Assembly (NCBI RefSeq): GCF_003591035.1
Contig: NZ_QYUO01000001.1
Coordinates: 2,852,001-2,916,000, forward strand
DNA length: 64,000 nucleotides
Origin: Noviherbaspirillum saxi
Lineage (GTDB): Bacteria; Pseudomonadota; Gammaproteobacteria; Burkholderiales; Burkholderiaceae_D
Direction: 5' to 3'
Part shown: positions 8,742 through 19,119 of the stretch, piece after piece
How the letters are laid out: each line of letters opens with the position of its first letter
Numbering within the stretch: position 1 is the stretch's first letter
Notes under the pieces: generated by a model
Database searches by the model: none
What the model saw: the letters and a program-made list of their open reading frames with translations, nothing else
What the model was told of the DNA's origin: nothing
Program-made: the position numbers and the translations under genes

Positions 8742-11700
8742 GGCTCGCTCCTTGTTTAGCACCCAACTTCTCAAACACCGTTGCACCCACTTCAGCGATC
8801 GCCGCGAGAAATACCTCGCGTTTCAGTTTGCCGTTCGCCATTTTTGCCAGCAACTCCTTGACGAGCGCATCGACCGCAATGCTGTCGCTTTCAGATACGT
8901 CAAACGTACCAGTCACCGTTTTTTTGGATCCAAATACGACGCCAATAGCACGACGAGTCGCTGGCCGGCCGCGGATCTGCGCAAGTGACTCCAGGCGGCG
9001 GAACTCCATTGCCCACGTCAATAGCTGCACCTCTCCGGCGTCGATGTCGTGGTCATTCCAATCGCGACTTGGTTTCCCGAGGGCCAACATCAGCAACCCT
9101 TCGATGTCCACTAAGGAGCCCTTGTATTCCGACAACCGCGTCGCAAACGCTTCCAACTTGAAATCAGCACCGACCCCATTCACCGTGTTTCCGCGCGCGT
9201 TGAGCGACTTTGCGCTGCCCTGGTGGTCTAGGGCCTCGAACATTCGTTTTTCGACGGCCCTAAGGCGCAGATCAAAGACCTCACTCAGCTCTCCCGTAAC
9301 TTCTGCGATCCGTTGAGCGAGCTGATTTGGGTTACGTGTTTCCAGGATGAGCGGCAGATCTGCAAATAACACCTTATGCGGGTCAGAAGCAGTAAGCAGC
9401 ACGCGGCGCACCTCCTGAGCCTCCTTTGACAAGAGGGTAGTTCGGCGTGCCCATGAAGGCAGCGCAAAGACGAGTGCCACCAAAGCACGCGCTGAATCAA
9501 GCGCATCAGGGGCTACCGGCGAACCCAACCGAGCGCTTAGCGCCGCGGATAGTGCCTCCAGCATTTTCTTTTCGCTCGCCTCAATACGGACAAAACGCCA
9601 GCCGATACGCTTTGGATCTTGCAGCCACTCGTCAATGTGAGCGTCTGTTACCTCTGGCGTGAACATGCGCTCAATGTATAAAGCGAGGTGATTGCGATTC
9701 ACCAAGAAGTACGCCAGGGCGAAGATCGGAAGCAGACCCGCCTTTACTCCCAGCGGGGGAGCTTGCCAGACTTTGTAGAGATCGGAAAGGCTTACGATGT
9801 CTTCTGAGTTTGCGAACAATTCTCGTGCCGCCTCCCAAACGGGCGCCATGGAAGCGCTTCTCACGTTCCCACCTGGCTCCGTAAATCGCCAGGCGCCTTT
9901 TTTCTCCCGATGCAGGCCCAATGCACGAACAACAGTGTGGTACAGGCCAGCATCCGCAGAGAATGAGGAGTAGCCCAAATTTTCCTGGCTCACATTATTG
10001 AGCATCGCATGCAGCAGCTCGCGTTGCGCTTTTGCGGCATTGCTGGAGAGTTCATCGCGGTTGATCAACTCACTATGGACAATAGGCGAGTTGGTAAAAA
10101 TGTCGTCCGCTATCTCCGAGGCCAAGTGGGAAAGCCCTTCGGCACTAGTGTGCGTCCTAACGTGTCCATCGTGTGCGTAGGACCAAGTCGCGCTATGAAA
10201 CGCCTCGCGCAGTTCGTCCGACAGCATGGAACGTGTGGCTTGGGTCCTAGAGGCAATCTCGCGCATCGCGATATCATCGCCGTCGAGTTGCTGACTATTC
10301 TTCCGAACATATTCCAGAGCCGCAAGTTCGCCGACTAAATCCTCGATTCGATCAGCGTTCGTCGGGGCGCCTACTAGCAGTCCTCGACCTTGTGCGATCT
10401 TTGCCAATTTCTTGGTCATTTTTAGACGTGCGTCTGCGTCTACATGCAGGTCGCGTTGTGCCAGTACGAGAAGGAATTCTCCGCACTGGCTTCGTCTTGG
10501 GGCGAATTTAGTTAGGTAGGATTCGACCTGTGTCTCGTGGATAATATTCCGCGAGAACCACCGCATGGCGCCGGTATTCCAATAGTGACGGCGAGCCGTA
10601 ACAGGCCCAAGATCGACCAGGTCGCTCATCCTCGACAGGTCTATCGCGCCTAGTTGTGTTTTGGCGTCACGAACCGCCGCCTCAATGTCAAAATCGCTGC
10701 CCGCGTAGACGCCATACGCCTCCAGATGCTTGCGGTAGATGAGAATCGATGCAGATGTGAGTTCGTTGAAAGCCTGTTCGATCGACTTTTGGTCGGACGA
10801 GTTGACGCAAGCCACGAGAAGATCTTTCTCGGCAGCCAACCCTGAACCATTGCGCAGAATCTCGATCAGCCCGACCGTTTTTACCAGCTCGACATGCAGG
10901 CACGAGAACCTTGCCTCTGCACGTTCAATGGCCTCAGCGCAGATTGCCCAGCGATGGCCGTCGGGTGAGGCCGCAATCGCAGGCTCAAAATTGGCCCGCA
11001 GATAGTCCCAGAATTGATGCGGCCAATAGTAGCTCGCCGGACTTGCGTCAAGACCGCGAATCACTTCGGTGAAGCCTAGGGGCTCCGCAGACGCCAAGAA
11101 GCTAAAAACGCTACGCTCGTTTTGCCCGAAGCGTTTTTTGGAGGCCGGGCCGAGCATTGCCGCAGTGACGGGATGCAGAGGCCAACAGGCGTCGAGCAGA
11201 TCCTTGATATCCGAAGCAGCGCTTGGTCGGCGTTTGCGAATGACCTTTGCCACACGCTCGGCAACTTTGGACGACGTGCGCTGATGATCCAAGTTGACTT
11301 GCAATGCGCGCCCAATGAGGGACACCATCTCGTCGGAGCCCGCCACCAGTGGGATATCGACGTACCGTCCTTGCACCTTTGCCCACTCTTGCTGCGTTGC
11401 TTGGCCAAGGCGTGAGGCATATTGCTCAAACGACTGATGGAGGATGCCGATGACGACCAAGTTGCCTTTGCAACGGCTCGCCGCCTCCGCAAGCTCTTGA
11501 TAGAAGCCGATATCTTCGCCAGTTTGAGCAGCGTATTCCAGGAATTTGCCCAGCTCGTCGACAATTAAAAGGACGCCGCCTACGTCATCGCGTGTTTCGG
11601 CCGCGCGTACCAATTCGGCCACTACGTCACGCCGCCCATCCGTTTGGGGCTTACGCCCGCGTGTGCCACGAAGGCGAGAATCAATGGCAGAACCAATTTC

Positions 11701-12078
11701 ATCAATGATCGAGGTACGCTTGCCGACGACGGGCAACACTGCCCAAGGCTTTCTGCCGCCAAAAAACTTTTGTATGCCGTCGCCGGCGCCGATGGCGAGC
11801 GCCGAGCGTGCCGCCTTCCGAACCGGTGCGTCTCCGCCTGCAATAGAGGCTAAGGCAAGCGCCAACGAAGATTTACCTCCGCCGTACGGACCGGTCCAAG
11901 TAAAAGCCCTCTGCTGCGTATTGACCAAATGATTCGCGGTCGTTTCCAGGACGGTTTGTGCCGAGGGCTGCAAAATGTATCCCTGCATTGCATCGACACG
12001 CCCGAAATCGGCGTCCAATCGAATCGACCGCAAAAACTGCCGATTGACGTCAATGTGATCTGAAAGCTTATCGACCAT
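8734..12078 (-). CDS. sspC: Large P-loop ATPase, SspC-like
   Basis: A 1114-residue ATPase. Walker A is GPYGGGKS (about 63-70) and Walker B is LLIVDELGKFLEYA (about 170-183). A long helical remainder carries no catalytic motif I recognise. ATPases of this size between a DUF4007 gene and a PAPS-reductase gene correspond to SspC of single-strand phosphorothioation loci. It overlaps the upstream sspB by 11 nt and the downstream sspD by 8 nt, so the three modification genes are translationally coupled. It probably organises nicking and sulfur insertion with SspB and SspD. The ATPase call is certain; the symbol is likely. Confidence 0.7.
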   Translation of the reverse strand: MVDKLSDHIDVNRQFLRSIRLDADFGRVDAMQGYILQPSAQTVLETTANHLVNTQQRAFTWTGPYGGGKSSLALALASIAGGDAPVRKAARSALAIGAGDGIQKFFGGRKPWAVLPVVGKRTSIIDEIGSAIDSRLRGTRGRKPQTDGRRDVVAELVRAAETRDDVGGVLLIVDELGKFLEYAAQTGEDIGFYQELAEAASRCKGNLVVIGILHQSFEQYASRLGQATQQEWAKVQGRYVDIPLVAGSDEMVSLIGRALQVNLDHQRTSSKVAERVAKVIRKRRPSAASDIKDLLDACWPLHPVTAAMLGPASKKRFGQNERSVFSFLASAEPLGFTEVIRGLDASPASYYWPHQFWDYLRANFEPAIAASPDGHRWAICAEAIERAEARFSCLHVELVKTVGLIEILRNGSGLAAEKDLLVACVNSSDQKSIEQAFNELTSASILIYRKHLEAYGVYAGSDFDIEAAVRDAKTQLGAIDLSRMSDLVDLGPVTARRHYWNTGAMRWFSRNIIHETQVESYLTKFAPRRSQCGEFLLVLAQRDLHVDADARLKMTKKLAKIAQGRGLLVGAPTNADRIEDLVGELAALEYVRKNSQQLDGDDIAMREIASRTQATRSMLSDELREAFHSATWSYAHDGHVRTHTSAEGLSHLASEIADDIFTNSPIVHSELINRDELSSNAAKAQRELLHAMLNNVSQENLGYSSFSADAGLYHTVVRALGLHREKKGAWRFTEPGGNVRSASMAPVWEAARELFANSEDIVSLSDLYKVWQAPPLGVKAGLLPIFALAYFLVNRNHLALYIERMFTPEVTDAHIDEWLQDPKRIGWRFVRIEASEKKMLEALSAALSARLGSPVAPDALDSARALVALVFALPSWARRTTLLSKEAQEVRRVLLTASDPHKVLFADLPLILETRNPNQLAQRIAEVTGELSEVFDLRLRAVEKRMFEALDHQGSAKSLNARGNTVNGVGADFKLEAFATRLSEYKGSLVDIEGLLMLALGKPSRDWNDHDIDAGEVQLLTWAMEFRRLESLAQIRGRPATRRAIGVVFGSKKTVTGTFDVSESDSIAVDALVKELLAKMANGKLKREVFLAAIAEVGATVFEKLGAKQGASHE

Positions 12079-13006
12079 AAGCCCTCCGCAATATTTCTTT
12101 CATCTTTTCTTTCATCGGCTCCTTGCCGACGCGGCTGACTTGGCGAATGCCAGCTGAATCAGTCCACTCCAGATAGGCGCGGGTAACATCGAAAATTCGC
12201 GACAGTCGATCGCCTACGGAATCTTCGTCCAGTTTGAAGACCCGCCCAGGTGAACCGTAGTCATGGGCAATCGAATTGAACGATAGTGTCGATTGCGTGT
12301 TTTTCGCCGCGGCCTCCCAGCGGCTCCAAAAATCGAGGAGTGCGAACGCAAACACCTCGTCTGGAAGGGAATATTGCGGCCCACGATGAAAATGATAGGT
12401 GTCTTTCGCACTCATGGAGAGCAGACCCAGGTCGGAAAGTAACGGCTCCGCGCTATCCTCTGTCGCGTTTTTCAACGCAACGGAGGTGTAGCTGCGGAGG
12501 CATACCTCGACATCTCGGGCGAGCGTCGTATTCGAACGGACCGCTTTATTCGCCTCCGCATACTCGTCTATTAATGCCACTACGTCGGCCGAGCGGAAGG
12601 ACTGACCCTGCAAATAGTTAAAAACGACATACCAAGTGGCCGAACGTGCCGCCCTGCCGGCAAGCATCCAATGAACAAGCCATATGGTCGCCTCACGTTC
12701 GAGATACGGGTCGCAACCGCGCACGCCAAAGAGAAGGTCGCCGATCTCTCCGCGGGTAAAGCCATCCTTGCCCGCCTTGCGAATCACATCGCATGCGAGT
12801 GCCCAATGTTTGATCGACGACACCATGTTTTTACCGACGCCGAAACGTTGGATAGCCTCGTCGTCGGCGAACACACCCTTCGGGGCGTACTCCGGATATG
12901 GTTCAATTTGGGAGAATGCCTTGCGCAACCAAAGTTGCCGCAGCGGAAAAGTTTCGTGCCCAGAGAATACGGGCTCGATATCGGCAGGGAATCGAATTAT
13001 TGTCAT
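12068..13006 (-). CDS. sspB: DUF4007 family protein, SspB-like nickase
   Basis: A 312-residue DUF4007 protein. The N-terminal signature is VFSGHETFPLRQLWL, with FGVGKNMVSSIKHW some 45 residues further on. From memory of the SspABCD literature, SspB carries this domain and nicks DNA so sulfur can be inserted on one strand. I place the start at ATG 13006; a TTG at 13042 would add 12 residues (MKRLLTGRSLQS). Neither has a strong ribosome site. It is the first gene of the minus-strand ssp operon, which faces the divergent small gene across a short region of repeated AAATGAGC motifs. Confidence 0.7.
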   Translation of the reverse strand: MTIIRFPADIEPVFSGHETFPLRQLWLRKAFSQIEPYPEYAPKGVFADDEAIQRFGVGKNMVSSIKHWALACDVIRKAGKDGFTRGEIGDLLFGVRGCDPYLEREATIWLVHWMLAGRAARSATWYVVFNYLQGQSFRSADVVALIDEYAEANKAVRSNTTLARDVEVCLRSYTSVALKNATEDSAEPLLSDLGLLSMSAKDTYHFHRGPQYSLPDEVFAFALLDFWSRWEAAAKNTQSTLSFNSIAHDYGSPGRVFKLDEDSVGDRLSRIFDVTRAYLEWTDSAGIRQVSRVGKEPMKEKMKEILRRAYGR

Positions 13007-13114
13007 AGACTGGAGACTTCTGCCAGTTAGTAAGCGTTTCAACTGGTGAAGTCTACCAGCTTGACCGATGGTCAGCTAGAGGAGAAACCCGTTTTGTTGC
13101 AGTTTTACCCAGGG

Positions 13115-13183
13115 AAATGAGCCTTTTTGCTCATTTTTAAGATACTGTACACCCATACAGCTCTATAGTTGATAAAAATGAGC
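13115..13183. promoter_or_regulatory. Candidate operator repeats between sspB and divergent gene
   Basis: The 8-mer AAATGAGC occurs at 13115-13122, as its inverse complement at 13129-13136 (making a hairpin with a CTTTTT loop), and again at 13176-13183 across the start codon of the divergent small gene. Three copies within 70 bp of an AT-rich divergent intergenic region suggest repressor binding sites controlling the defence operon. No repressor gene is obvious next to them. Confidence 0.4.
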
Positions 13184-13503
13184 ATTTTGCTTCTACCAGC
13201 CCTAAGCAATCGGTTGTCGGAGATTGAAGCCGCGCCACGTTCGTGGTTGGATGGCCATTCCTTTTCCTCCGAACTTGATGCACTAGCGTCAAACACCGCC
13301 AATCTGACCGATGAAGAGCGGCGCGGCTGCATTGCCGAGATCATCGCCCACCGCTTCCACCCAACTACGCCCGCAGATCGAGGTCCTTGGGACTCATATT
13401 TCGGACCGACGTCATCTGGGACGGATCAGAACGGAAATGAAGTCTATATTCCTGACGCAAAGCAGATCGACGCAGAGATTATCGAATATTGGAAGGTGCG
13501 CTC
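13178..13503 (+). pseudogene. Small gene truncated by IS3-family insertion
   Basis: From ATG 13178 this frame gives about 108 native residues with a coherent protein look: TDEERRGCIAEIIAHRF, then GPWDSYFGPTSSGTDQNG and YIPDAKQ. It then runs into the left end of the insertion sequence at 13504 and stops four codons later. No continuation is found beyond the right end of the element, so the 3' part is lost. The function is unknown. It was transcribed divergently from sspB, a usual place for a regulator or accessory defence gene. Confidence 0.55.
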
Positions 13504-13537
13504 TGTAGTGGTCTAATTTGCGCAGACACCTCGATAA

Positions 13538-14754
<1,217 letters not shown>

Positions 14755-14866
14755 CCACTACAATATCGACAAGCCGTCCCAAATGATCACCGCGTTGGGC
14801 ATTCTGGCGCATTCATTGGCGTCGAATGACGAGTCGGCGACCCGCTTGGGTAGCGGTGATAACCGT

Positions 14867-14904
14867 GCGCGCGCATCCTGTATGGATAGGCAGGATGTGC
14901 GCGC
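14867..14904. other. 14-bp inverted repeat (hairpin) beyond alpA
   Basis: The arm GCGCGCGCATCCTG (14867-14880) and its near-perfect complement CAGGATGTGCGCGC (14891-14904) enclose a 10-nt loop, 12 bases past the alpA stop. There is no T-run, so it may be a factor-assisted terminator or a binding site rather than a classic terminator. Confidence 0.5.
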
Positions 14905-14915
14905 ATTTCACGACT

Positions 14916-15137
14916 TCATCTTTTTTCGACACGGCTCGCCTTCACGCGCGACTCCGCCCACGCCGCGATCTCGCTGCGTATCCATGCAGACGAGCGAGTC
15001 GACAATTTCACCGGCGCCGGGAACTCCCCCTTCTTGATCGCCGCATAGATACTGCTTCTGGACTTCCCGCTCAGTGCCAGTACCTCCGGCAATCGCATGA
15101 AGCGGATTTCCTGCCGTGACGCCGATTCAGTTTCCAT
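14916..15137 (-). CDS. AlpA-family prophage/island regulator
   Basis: A 73-residue protein with the AlpA/excisionase-type winged helix: FMRLPEVLALSGKSRSSIYA, then KKGEFPAPVKLSTRSSAW and IAAWAESR. The family acts as transcriptional activator or directionality factor for P4-like islands. The ribosome site AAAGGAG lies 6 nt before the ATG. A GC-rich hairpin follows the stop. Excision control of the island carrying the 1-kb integrase is plausible but not shown. Confidence 0.88.
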   Translation of the reverse strand: METESASRQEIRFMRLPEVLALSGKSRSSIYAAIKKGEFPAPVKLSTRSSAWIRSEIAAWAESRVKASRVEKR

Positions 15138-15538
15138 GTTTTTCTCCTTTCGATTTCAAATTAAATTAAATGAATGAATTGCGATATCAAGGGCGCACGT
15201 CGCTTGCCGCAAAGCGCTTGTAACCGCACGCCAACGCCTTTCAAAAAGGGATGCGTTTCTGCCGTATAGAACGTTCCTCAAGACACCAGGATGCACGGCG
15301 CAACGCGTCTGCGGGCCGTTTCTCAGAATTGGAAACAGATGGCACAGGCGGCGACTGTCTCGGAACGCGAACGCCAGTTCAAATGCATGAATGCGGCACA
15401 ACAATGCCGATCGTCAGCTGCGTTGGCCTGAAAAATACACATAGCGCCGAACGCGATACTGTGCGAGGCATCCGTGATGCCTGTTCCGATACGCGAACAG
15501 AGGACGCCCGTATGACAATCGCACGCTGAACGTGCCTG
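15138..15538. other. Intergenic, nothing recognised
   Basis: About 400 bases upstream of alpA. Frames here are not protein-like. A short palindrome AGGCAT-CCGTG-ATGCCT lies near 15470. The AT-rich stretch at 15150-15180 probably holds the alpA promoter. Confidence 0.4.
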
Positions 15539-16456
15539 TCATTTCTTCGTCTCTGCACGGGGATCTGGCCTTCCCTGTGCTACGGCTCTCGCCTCTCGGG
15601 ACCAGCTCGTGCCAACAGGGTTGACAACGGATGCCATTCGGCGGGTGTTTTCACGGGCTGGCTTTACCGCATTTGGCGGAGGGGACACCAGCTCCCCGAG
15701 ACTCTGGCGAGAAATGCGCGGCAAGCCGGCCTCCGGGGTGGTAAGTCCATCCAGTTGTCGCGCCCCCGTCGCTGACAAGATCGAGCCGTCCGCCAAAAGG
15801 CCTCGCTGACTGTCATCTGACGTGTCGCGACTGCGTCGCCGCAAACTGCTCGGCCACCTGGCGTAATCCCGCGCGGTACGTACCGCTTTGCGCTCCGTCT
15901 CCCATGCCAGCACCGTACCGGCAATCTGCAGAACGGCACGCTTGAAATGCTTCTTGCGCCGGTCGGCCGTATTGCCGCTGATGAGATTGACGGCCGCCAG
16001 CGTTTCCAGCATCACCATCAGTTGATCGATCTTCAGCACGAGCTTCAGATAACGCAGTTCGTCGCTTGAGATCACGTGTGCGCTGACCACGATCGGCTCG
16101 TCCGCATATTCGACCGATCGCACGACGCCGTTGTCCTCGCACAGCTTCTTTGCTGCCGCGATTTCCCGCTTCGCCTGATCCATGCACTGGTCGATGCGTT
16201 TCCGGATGTCCTGCTCGACGCTGTCGACCACTTCCTTCGGAAACTGCTGACGCGCCTGCGCCAGCATGATGAACATGTTCGCCTGAAAGCTGTTGAAGCT
16301 GCGCGCGAACACGCGCTTGATCTCGGGGCTGCGCAATACGACGTCGAACGGAATATGACTGCCTTCATACCGGGTCAGGCGCGACTTTGCAATCTTCGCC
16401 AGCATCCGGGCGTTGAATTCGTCCGGATCGCATTCAATTGCCGTGCTGTTTGCCAT
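15539..16456 (-). CDS. Conserved island protein, function unknown (possibly AcaB/DUF1845-like)
   Basis: 305 residues from an ATG preceded by GGAGGG; the longer frame to 16819 lacks a ribosome site and is not protein-like upstream. The conserved-looking body covers the first 200 residues (SHIPFDVVLRSPEIKRVFAR, then SFNSFQANMFIMLAQARQQF and a charged helical segment). A basic, low-complexity tail follows. Proteins of this shape occur in integrative elements and plasmids, and I suspect the DUF1845/AcaB group, but I cannot confirm it from sequence alone. No membrane segment or signal peptide is seen. Confidence 0.55.
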   Translation of the reverse strand: MANSTAIECDPDEFNARMLAKIAKSRLTRYEGSHIPFDVVLRSPEIKRVFARSFNSFQANMFIMLAQARQQFPKEVVDSVEQDIRKRIDQCMDQAKREIAAAKKLCEDNGVVRSVEYADEPIVVSAHVISSDELRYLKLVLKIDQLMVMLETLAAVNLISGNTADRRKKHFKRAVLQIAGTVLAWETERKAVRTARDYARWPSSLRRRSRDTSDDSQRGLLADGSILSATGARQLDGLTTPEAGLPRISRQSLGELVSPPPNAVKPARENTRRMASVVNPVGTSWSREARAVAQGRPDPRAETKK

Positions 16457-16737
16457 CTTCAATTGCCCTCCACTCGCATGCGCGCCAATGGATGTTCCCG
16501 GTAGCCCGAGGAACAGACTATATGCGCTGACGCTATTCCGACCGAACGGCTTGATCCAGCTGAAATCAAGGAGTTCAGAGTGGGATTTCGGCATCAGCAA
16601 CGCAATTGCCGCGAAGCGCACTGGCCAGCGACGTCTCGGGACGGAGCAGACAGTCCAACTGCGCTTTCCGTTTGCCCAATGACGCCTCGGGTATGACTGG
16701 AAAGCTGCTGTAGAACCTCCAGGGTCATGCTGGAGAG

Positions 16738-16938
16738 CTACCGACGAACATCCCGGCACGCGTCCTTCACAAACTCGCACCTGGCAACTTCTGCGTAACC
16801 ACTGAGGAACGACGCACACGCCATTTTTCTTCGCCAGACCGTGTAGCGCAGAACCAGAGGACAGCCTTCGTCGCGGGTCAAGTGCCGGCGCGGCGTGGCG
16901 GCCGACCAGGAATTGTTAGACAACACGTCGGCCACCAA
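16738..16938 (-). CDS. Short ORF homologous to one at 26.6-27.0 kb (doubtful gene)
   Basis: A 66-residue frame with a TTG start. Its first 40 residues align with those of a frame ending at 26974: both begin MV and share the pattern W..A.PR..LT...G.PL.LR. The two DNA stretches are related over some 200 bp including flanks. It may be a genuine small island gene, a decayed copy, or a conserved leader mistaken for coding. It lies about 280 bp upstream of the minus-strand gene ending at 15539. Confidence 0.25.
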   Translation of the reverse strand: MVADVLSNNSWSAATPRRHLTRDEGCPLVLRYTVWRRKMACASFLSGYAEVARCEFVKDACRDVRR

Positions 16939-17022
16939 TTAGGCCGTCATCCGGAGCTATTTTGCATGGCGCATCAAGTCGCCGCCTTGACAGGTGCGCG
17001 TCTTTTTCACACACTGATCATG
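16814..17022. repeat. Homologous segment, copy A (pairs with 26848-27065)
   Basis: This stretch and copy B share many blocks in the same order: a GCACACGCC/TCGCACGCC start, CGCAGAA.CAGAGG, GGTCAAGT.C.GGCGCGGCG, a TTAGAC end, CACCA.TTAG, ATTTTGCA, and TTGACA..TGCGCGTC...TTCAC. Identity is roughly two thirds by eye. The copies lie about 10 kb apart, in the same orientation, and each is upstream of a minus-strand island gene. Confidence 0.55.
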
Positions 17023-17602
17023 CACTTCGCGCTCATCGCGAGCGCACCCTCCATCGCGGAGGCCCCGAGTCGAACTCGGGCGTTTCGGTCGTTACCCGAA
17101 CCTGGCATTACCCGGCGCGCTGGGATCAGCCGCCCATGATGTTCCCATAGAAGTTCGGCGCGTTTTCGCCCTCCCCGGCGAAGGTTTGTCGCGTCGCCAA
17201 CGTAGCGTCTTCACGGGCGGAGCAAGCGTGACGCCCGTGAGCAATCCGGCCTGCTGTCATTGGACGCCTTCAGATAGACACGGATTGACTTGTGTCGTGC
17301 CGACGGCCAGAGCGCGTCTGCGCTTTAGCCTGATAAGTAGCCCTCGTACGCGCGCTGATGCGTGTCCCGTGAGCGGCATCGGATATGGCGTGATCGACGA
17401 TCCATATCCCTGTGCTGGCGCATCAACGCATTCGATGCGCCATTTTCTCTCTTGCCTGTTTCTTTGGAGTGCGCCTACGCATGGCATCTGCCCTGCGTGT
17501 TCGGCGTGACGTCGTCCTCGAGGCGGCGCGCGCCGTTTCCAGCACTCGCCCGATCGGCGGCCCGCTCATGGGGCCGATGGATGCTTTCGGAAAGGAGACC
17601 AT
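16973..17602. other. Intergenic stretch without a supported gene
   Basis: No frame here has both protein-like composition and a ribosome site. A small palindrome CCCGAG-TCGAA-CTCGGG lies near 17070. It recalls a tRNA T-arm but lacks the rest of a cloverleaf. Confidence 0.4.
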
Positions 17603-17839
17603 ATGAAAACCATGAGTTGTTTGACCCGGGCACGCGCCCGGGTGTCGCAGCGGTGCCTTGGTGCCGGCTGTGCCCGCCTCCGTGGCGGGGACACGCACAT
17701 CGGCGAAATCCGATGGCGTGCCCACAAGCACATTTTGAAGACCACTTCCATCCACGCTTCAGCGGCTACCGGGCCGGCGCCCGTGCACGGCAGCCATTGC
17801 GGTCCGCGGCTGCCGTGCGTGACAGGAAGGACCGATTGA
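17603..17839 (+). CDS. Possible small leader ORF (78 aa) upstream of recombinase operon
   Basis: It has a strong, well-spaced ribosome site (AAAGGAGACCAT before ATG), but the peptide is basic and unlike any family I know. A GC-rich hairpin (ACCCGGGC-ACGC-GCCCGGGT, 17624-17643) lies inside its start, and another (GCACGGCAGCC/GGCTGCCGTGC, 17785-17818) near its end. Such hairpins fit a regulatory leader better than an ordinary gene. Confidence 0.25.
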   Translation: MKTMSCLTRARARVSQRCLGAGCARLRGGDTHIGEIRWRAHKHILKTTSIHASAATGPAPVHGSHCGPRLPCVTGRTD

Positions 17840-17890
17840 CTGCGTGCCGCCGGCTTGCGACGGCCATTATTACTGGAAAGGAACCGAGCA

Positions 17891-18454
17891 ATGTTGCTAC
17901 CTCTTGTTTCATCCACCGATGCGACCGCCCTGGGCGAACTGGGCTCCGGCGCCCCGCGCCCATTGCCTCGTCCGCGCGAACTGACCCGCACGTTGTGGGC
18001 TGACTACGGCACCCCGGACGGCTATGCGTTTTCCTGGGGCCAGCTGCTCGAACGGACCAGTCGGCTGCCGGATCCCGACACCGAGCGCTACACCGGCGTT
18101 GCCTGGACCATCGTTCCGACGCTCGCGTGGCGCAACCTGTTGCCGCGCCTGCAGGCTTGCGGCTGGCACCTCTACCACGTCTTGCGCCGTGCCCGGGGCG
18201 ATGGCACCGAATGCATCAATGTCCCCGTTCCGGCATCCGTCTATGTGCAGTGCCTCACGTGCGTCGAACTGGCCACGCTGACGACGCTGTGCGAAGCCGA
18301 TGCGCAAGCGGCACGCGCCTGGATCGCCGACCAGTTCGTGCCGCATGACCTGCCGCTCGTGCTGGAGGCCTATCAGGAGCATCTGGGCGAGCTGGTGTAT
18401 TACCGGCGCGAACTGGGACTTGCCGAGGCTGCAGAAAATGGGGGTGCCATATGA
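17891..18454 (+). CDS. Uncharacterised protein, first gene of recombinase operon
   Basis: 187 residues from an ATG with the site AAAGGA upstream. I do not recognise a domain. The sequence is soluble, Leu-rich and well behaved (FSWGQLLERTSRLPDPD, then CINVPVPASVYVQCLTCVEL). Its stop overlaps the next start (ATGA), and that gene in turn overlaps a tyrosine recombinase. It may be an accessory DNA-binding or directionality factor; this is inferred from context only. Confidence 0.6.
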   Translation: MLLPLVSSTDATALGELGSGAPRPLPRPRELTRTLWADYGTPDGYAFSWGQLLERTSRLPDPDTERYTGVAWTIVPTLAWRNLLPRLQACGWHLYHVLRRARGDGTECINVPVPASVYVQCLTCVELATLTTLCEADAQAARAWIADQFVPHDLPLVLEAYQEHLGELVYYRRELGLAEAAENGGAI

Positions 18455-19119
18455 TCGCCGCCCTTCATCTGCCCGCCACGCTGGCCGGCCAGCCGCTTGC
18501 CGCGTGCGGCATGCCGCCCGAGCTGGCGGCGCTGTTGTCGCTGCATAACATGACGTGCGCCGACGTCATCGGGACCTGCTGGAGCCAGTCCGGCACGGTG
18601 CACGTCACCCTGCAAAATGAATTCGAGGATGCGCTCGGCTATCACTTCGACTGGGGCTGGGTGATCCCGGCGATGCCGCGCTGGTATGTCGATGATGACG
18701 GCAAGGCCGGCCCGCCCGTATGGCGGTTCGTGCCCACCGCCGTCTGGCAGGAGCTTGCGCAAGCCGGACGCCTTGCGGCCCCGGTGCATGACATCATCGG
18801 CCAAGCGTCGAAGCCGGTGCGCTACGGCATCAGTCAAGTCATGCGCGCCCCCTTGAGGCTCCACGGCACCGATCCGTCGTTCAGCGCGGATATGCACTAC
18901 GAAGAGCTGGAGCGCGCGCTGCCGCACGACCTGTGCACCCTGTGGCCGTACTGCGCCGAGGATGCCGATCCGGCCGTGCTGGTGCAGTGGCTCGAGCGCG
19001 CGTTCCTGCCCCGCGCCATGCTGGCGCTGCTGCGGCTGCTCAAGTCGGCGGCGCTGGCGCGCATTCATGAGATCGAGAAACAGCAGCTTGGCAACGCATC
19101 GAAAGGAGGACGGCCATGA
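18451..19119 (+). CDS. Uncharacterised protein, second gene of recombinase operon
   Basis: 222 residues, overlapping its neighbours at both ends by 4 nt (ATGA each time), so the three genes form one tight translational unit. No known motif, signal peptide or membrane helix is visible. A Trp-rich middle (YHFDWGWVIPAMPRWYVDDD) is its most distinctive part. A role with the recombinase downstream is likely from coupling, but no function can be assigned. Confidence 0.6.
   Translation: MIAALHLPATLAGQPLAACGMPPELAALLSLHNMTCADVIGTCWSQSGTVHVTLQNEFEDALGYHFDWGWVIPAMPRWYVDDDGKAGPPVWRFVPTAVWQELAQAGRLAAPVHDIIGQASKPVRYGISQVMRAPLRLHGTDPSFSADMHYEELERALPHDLCTLWPYCAEDADPAVLVQWLERAFLPRAMLALLRLLKSAALARIHEIEKQQLGNASKGGRP

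Noticed and set aside
17055..17125. tRNA-like piece (CGAGTCGAACTCGGG followed by TTACCCGAACC)
   Set aside because: The arm resembles a T-arm by a shifted register, but no acceptor stem, D-arm or anticodon arm can be built around it on either strand.
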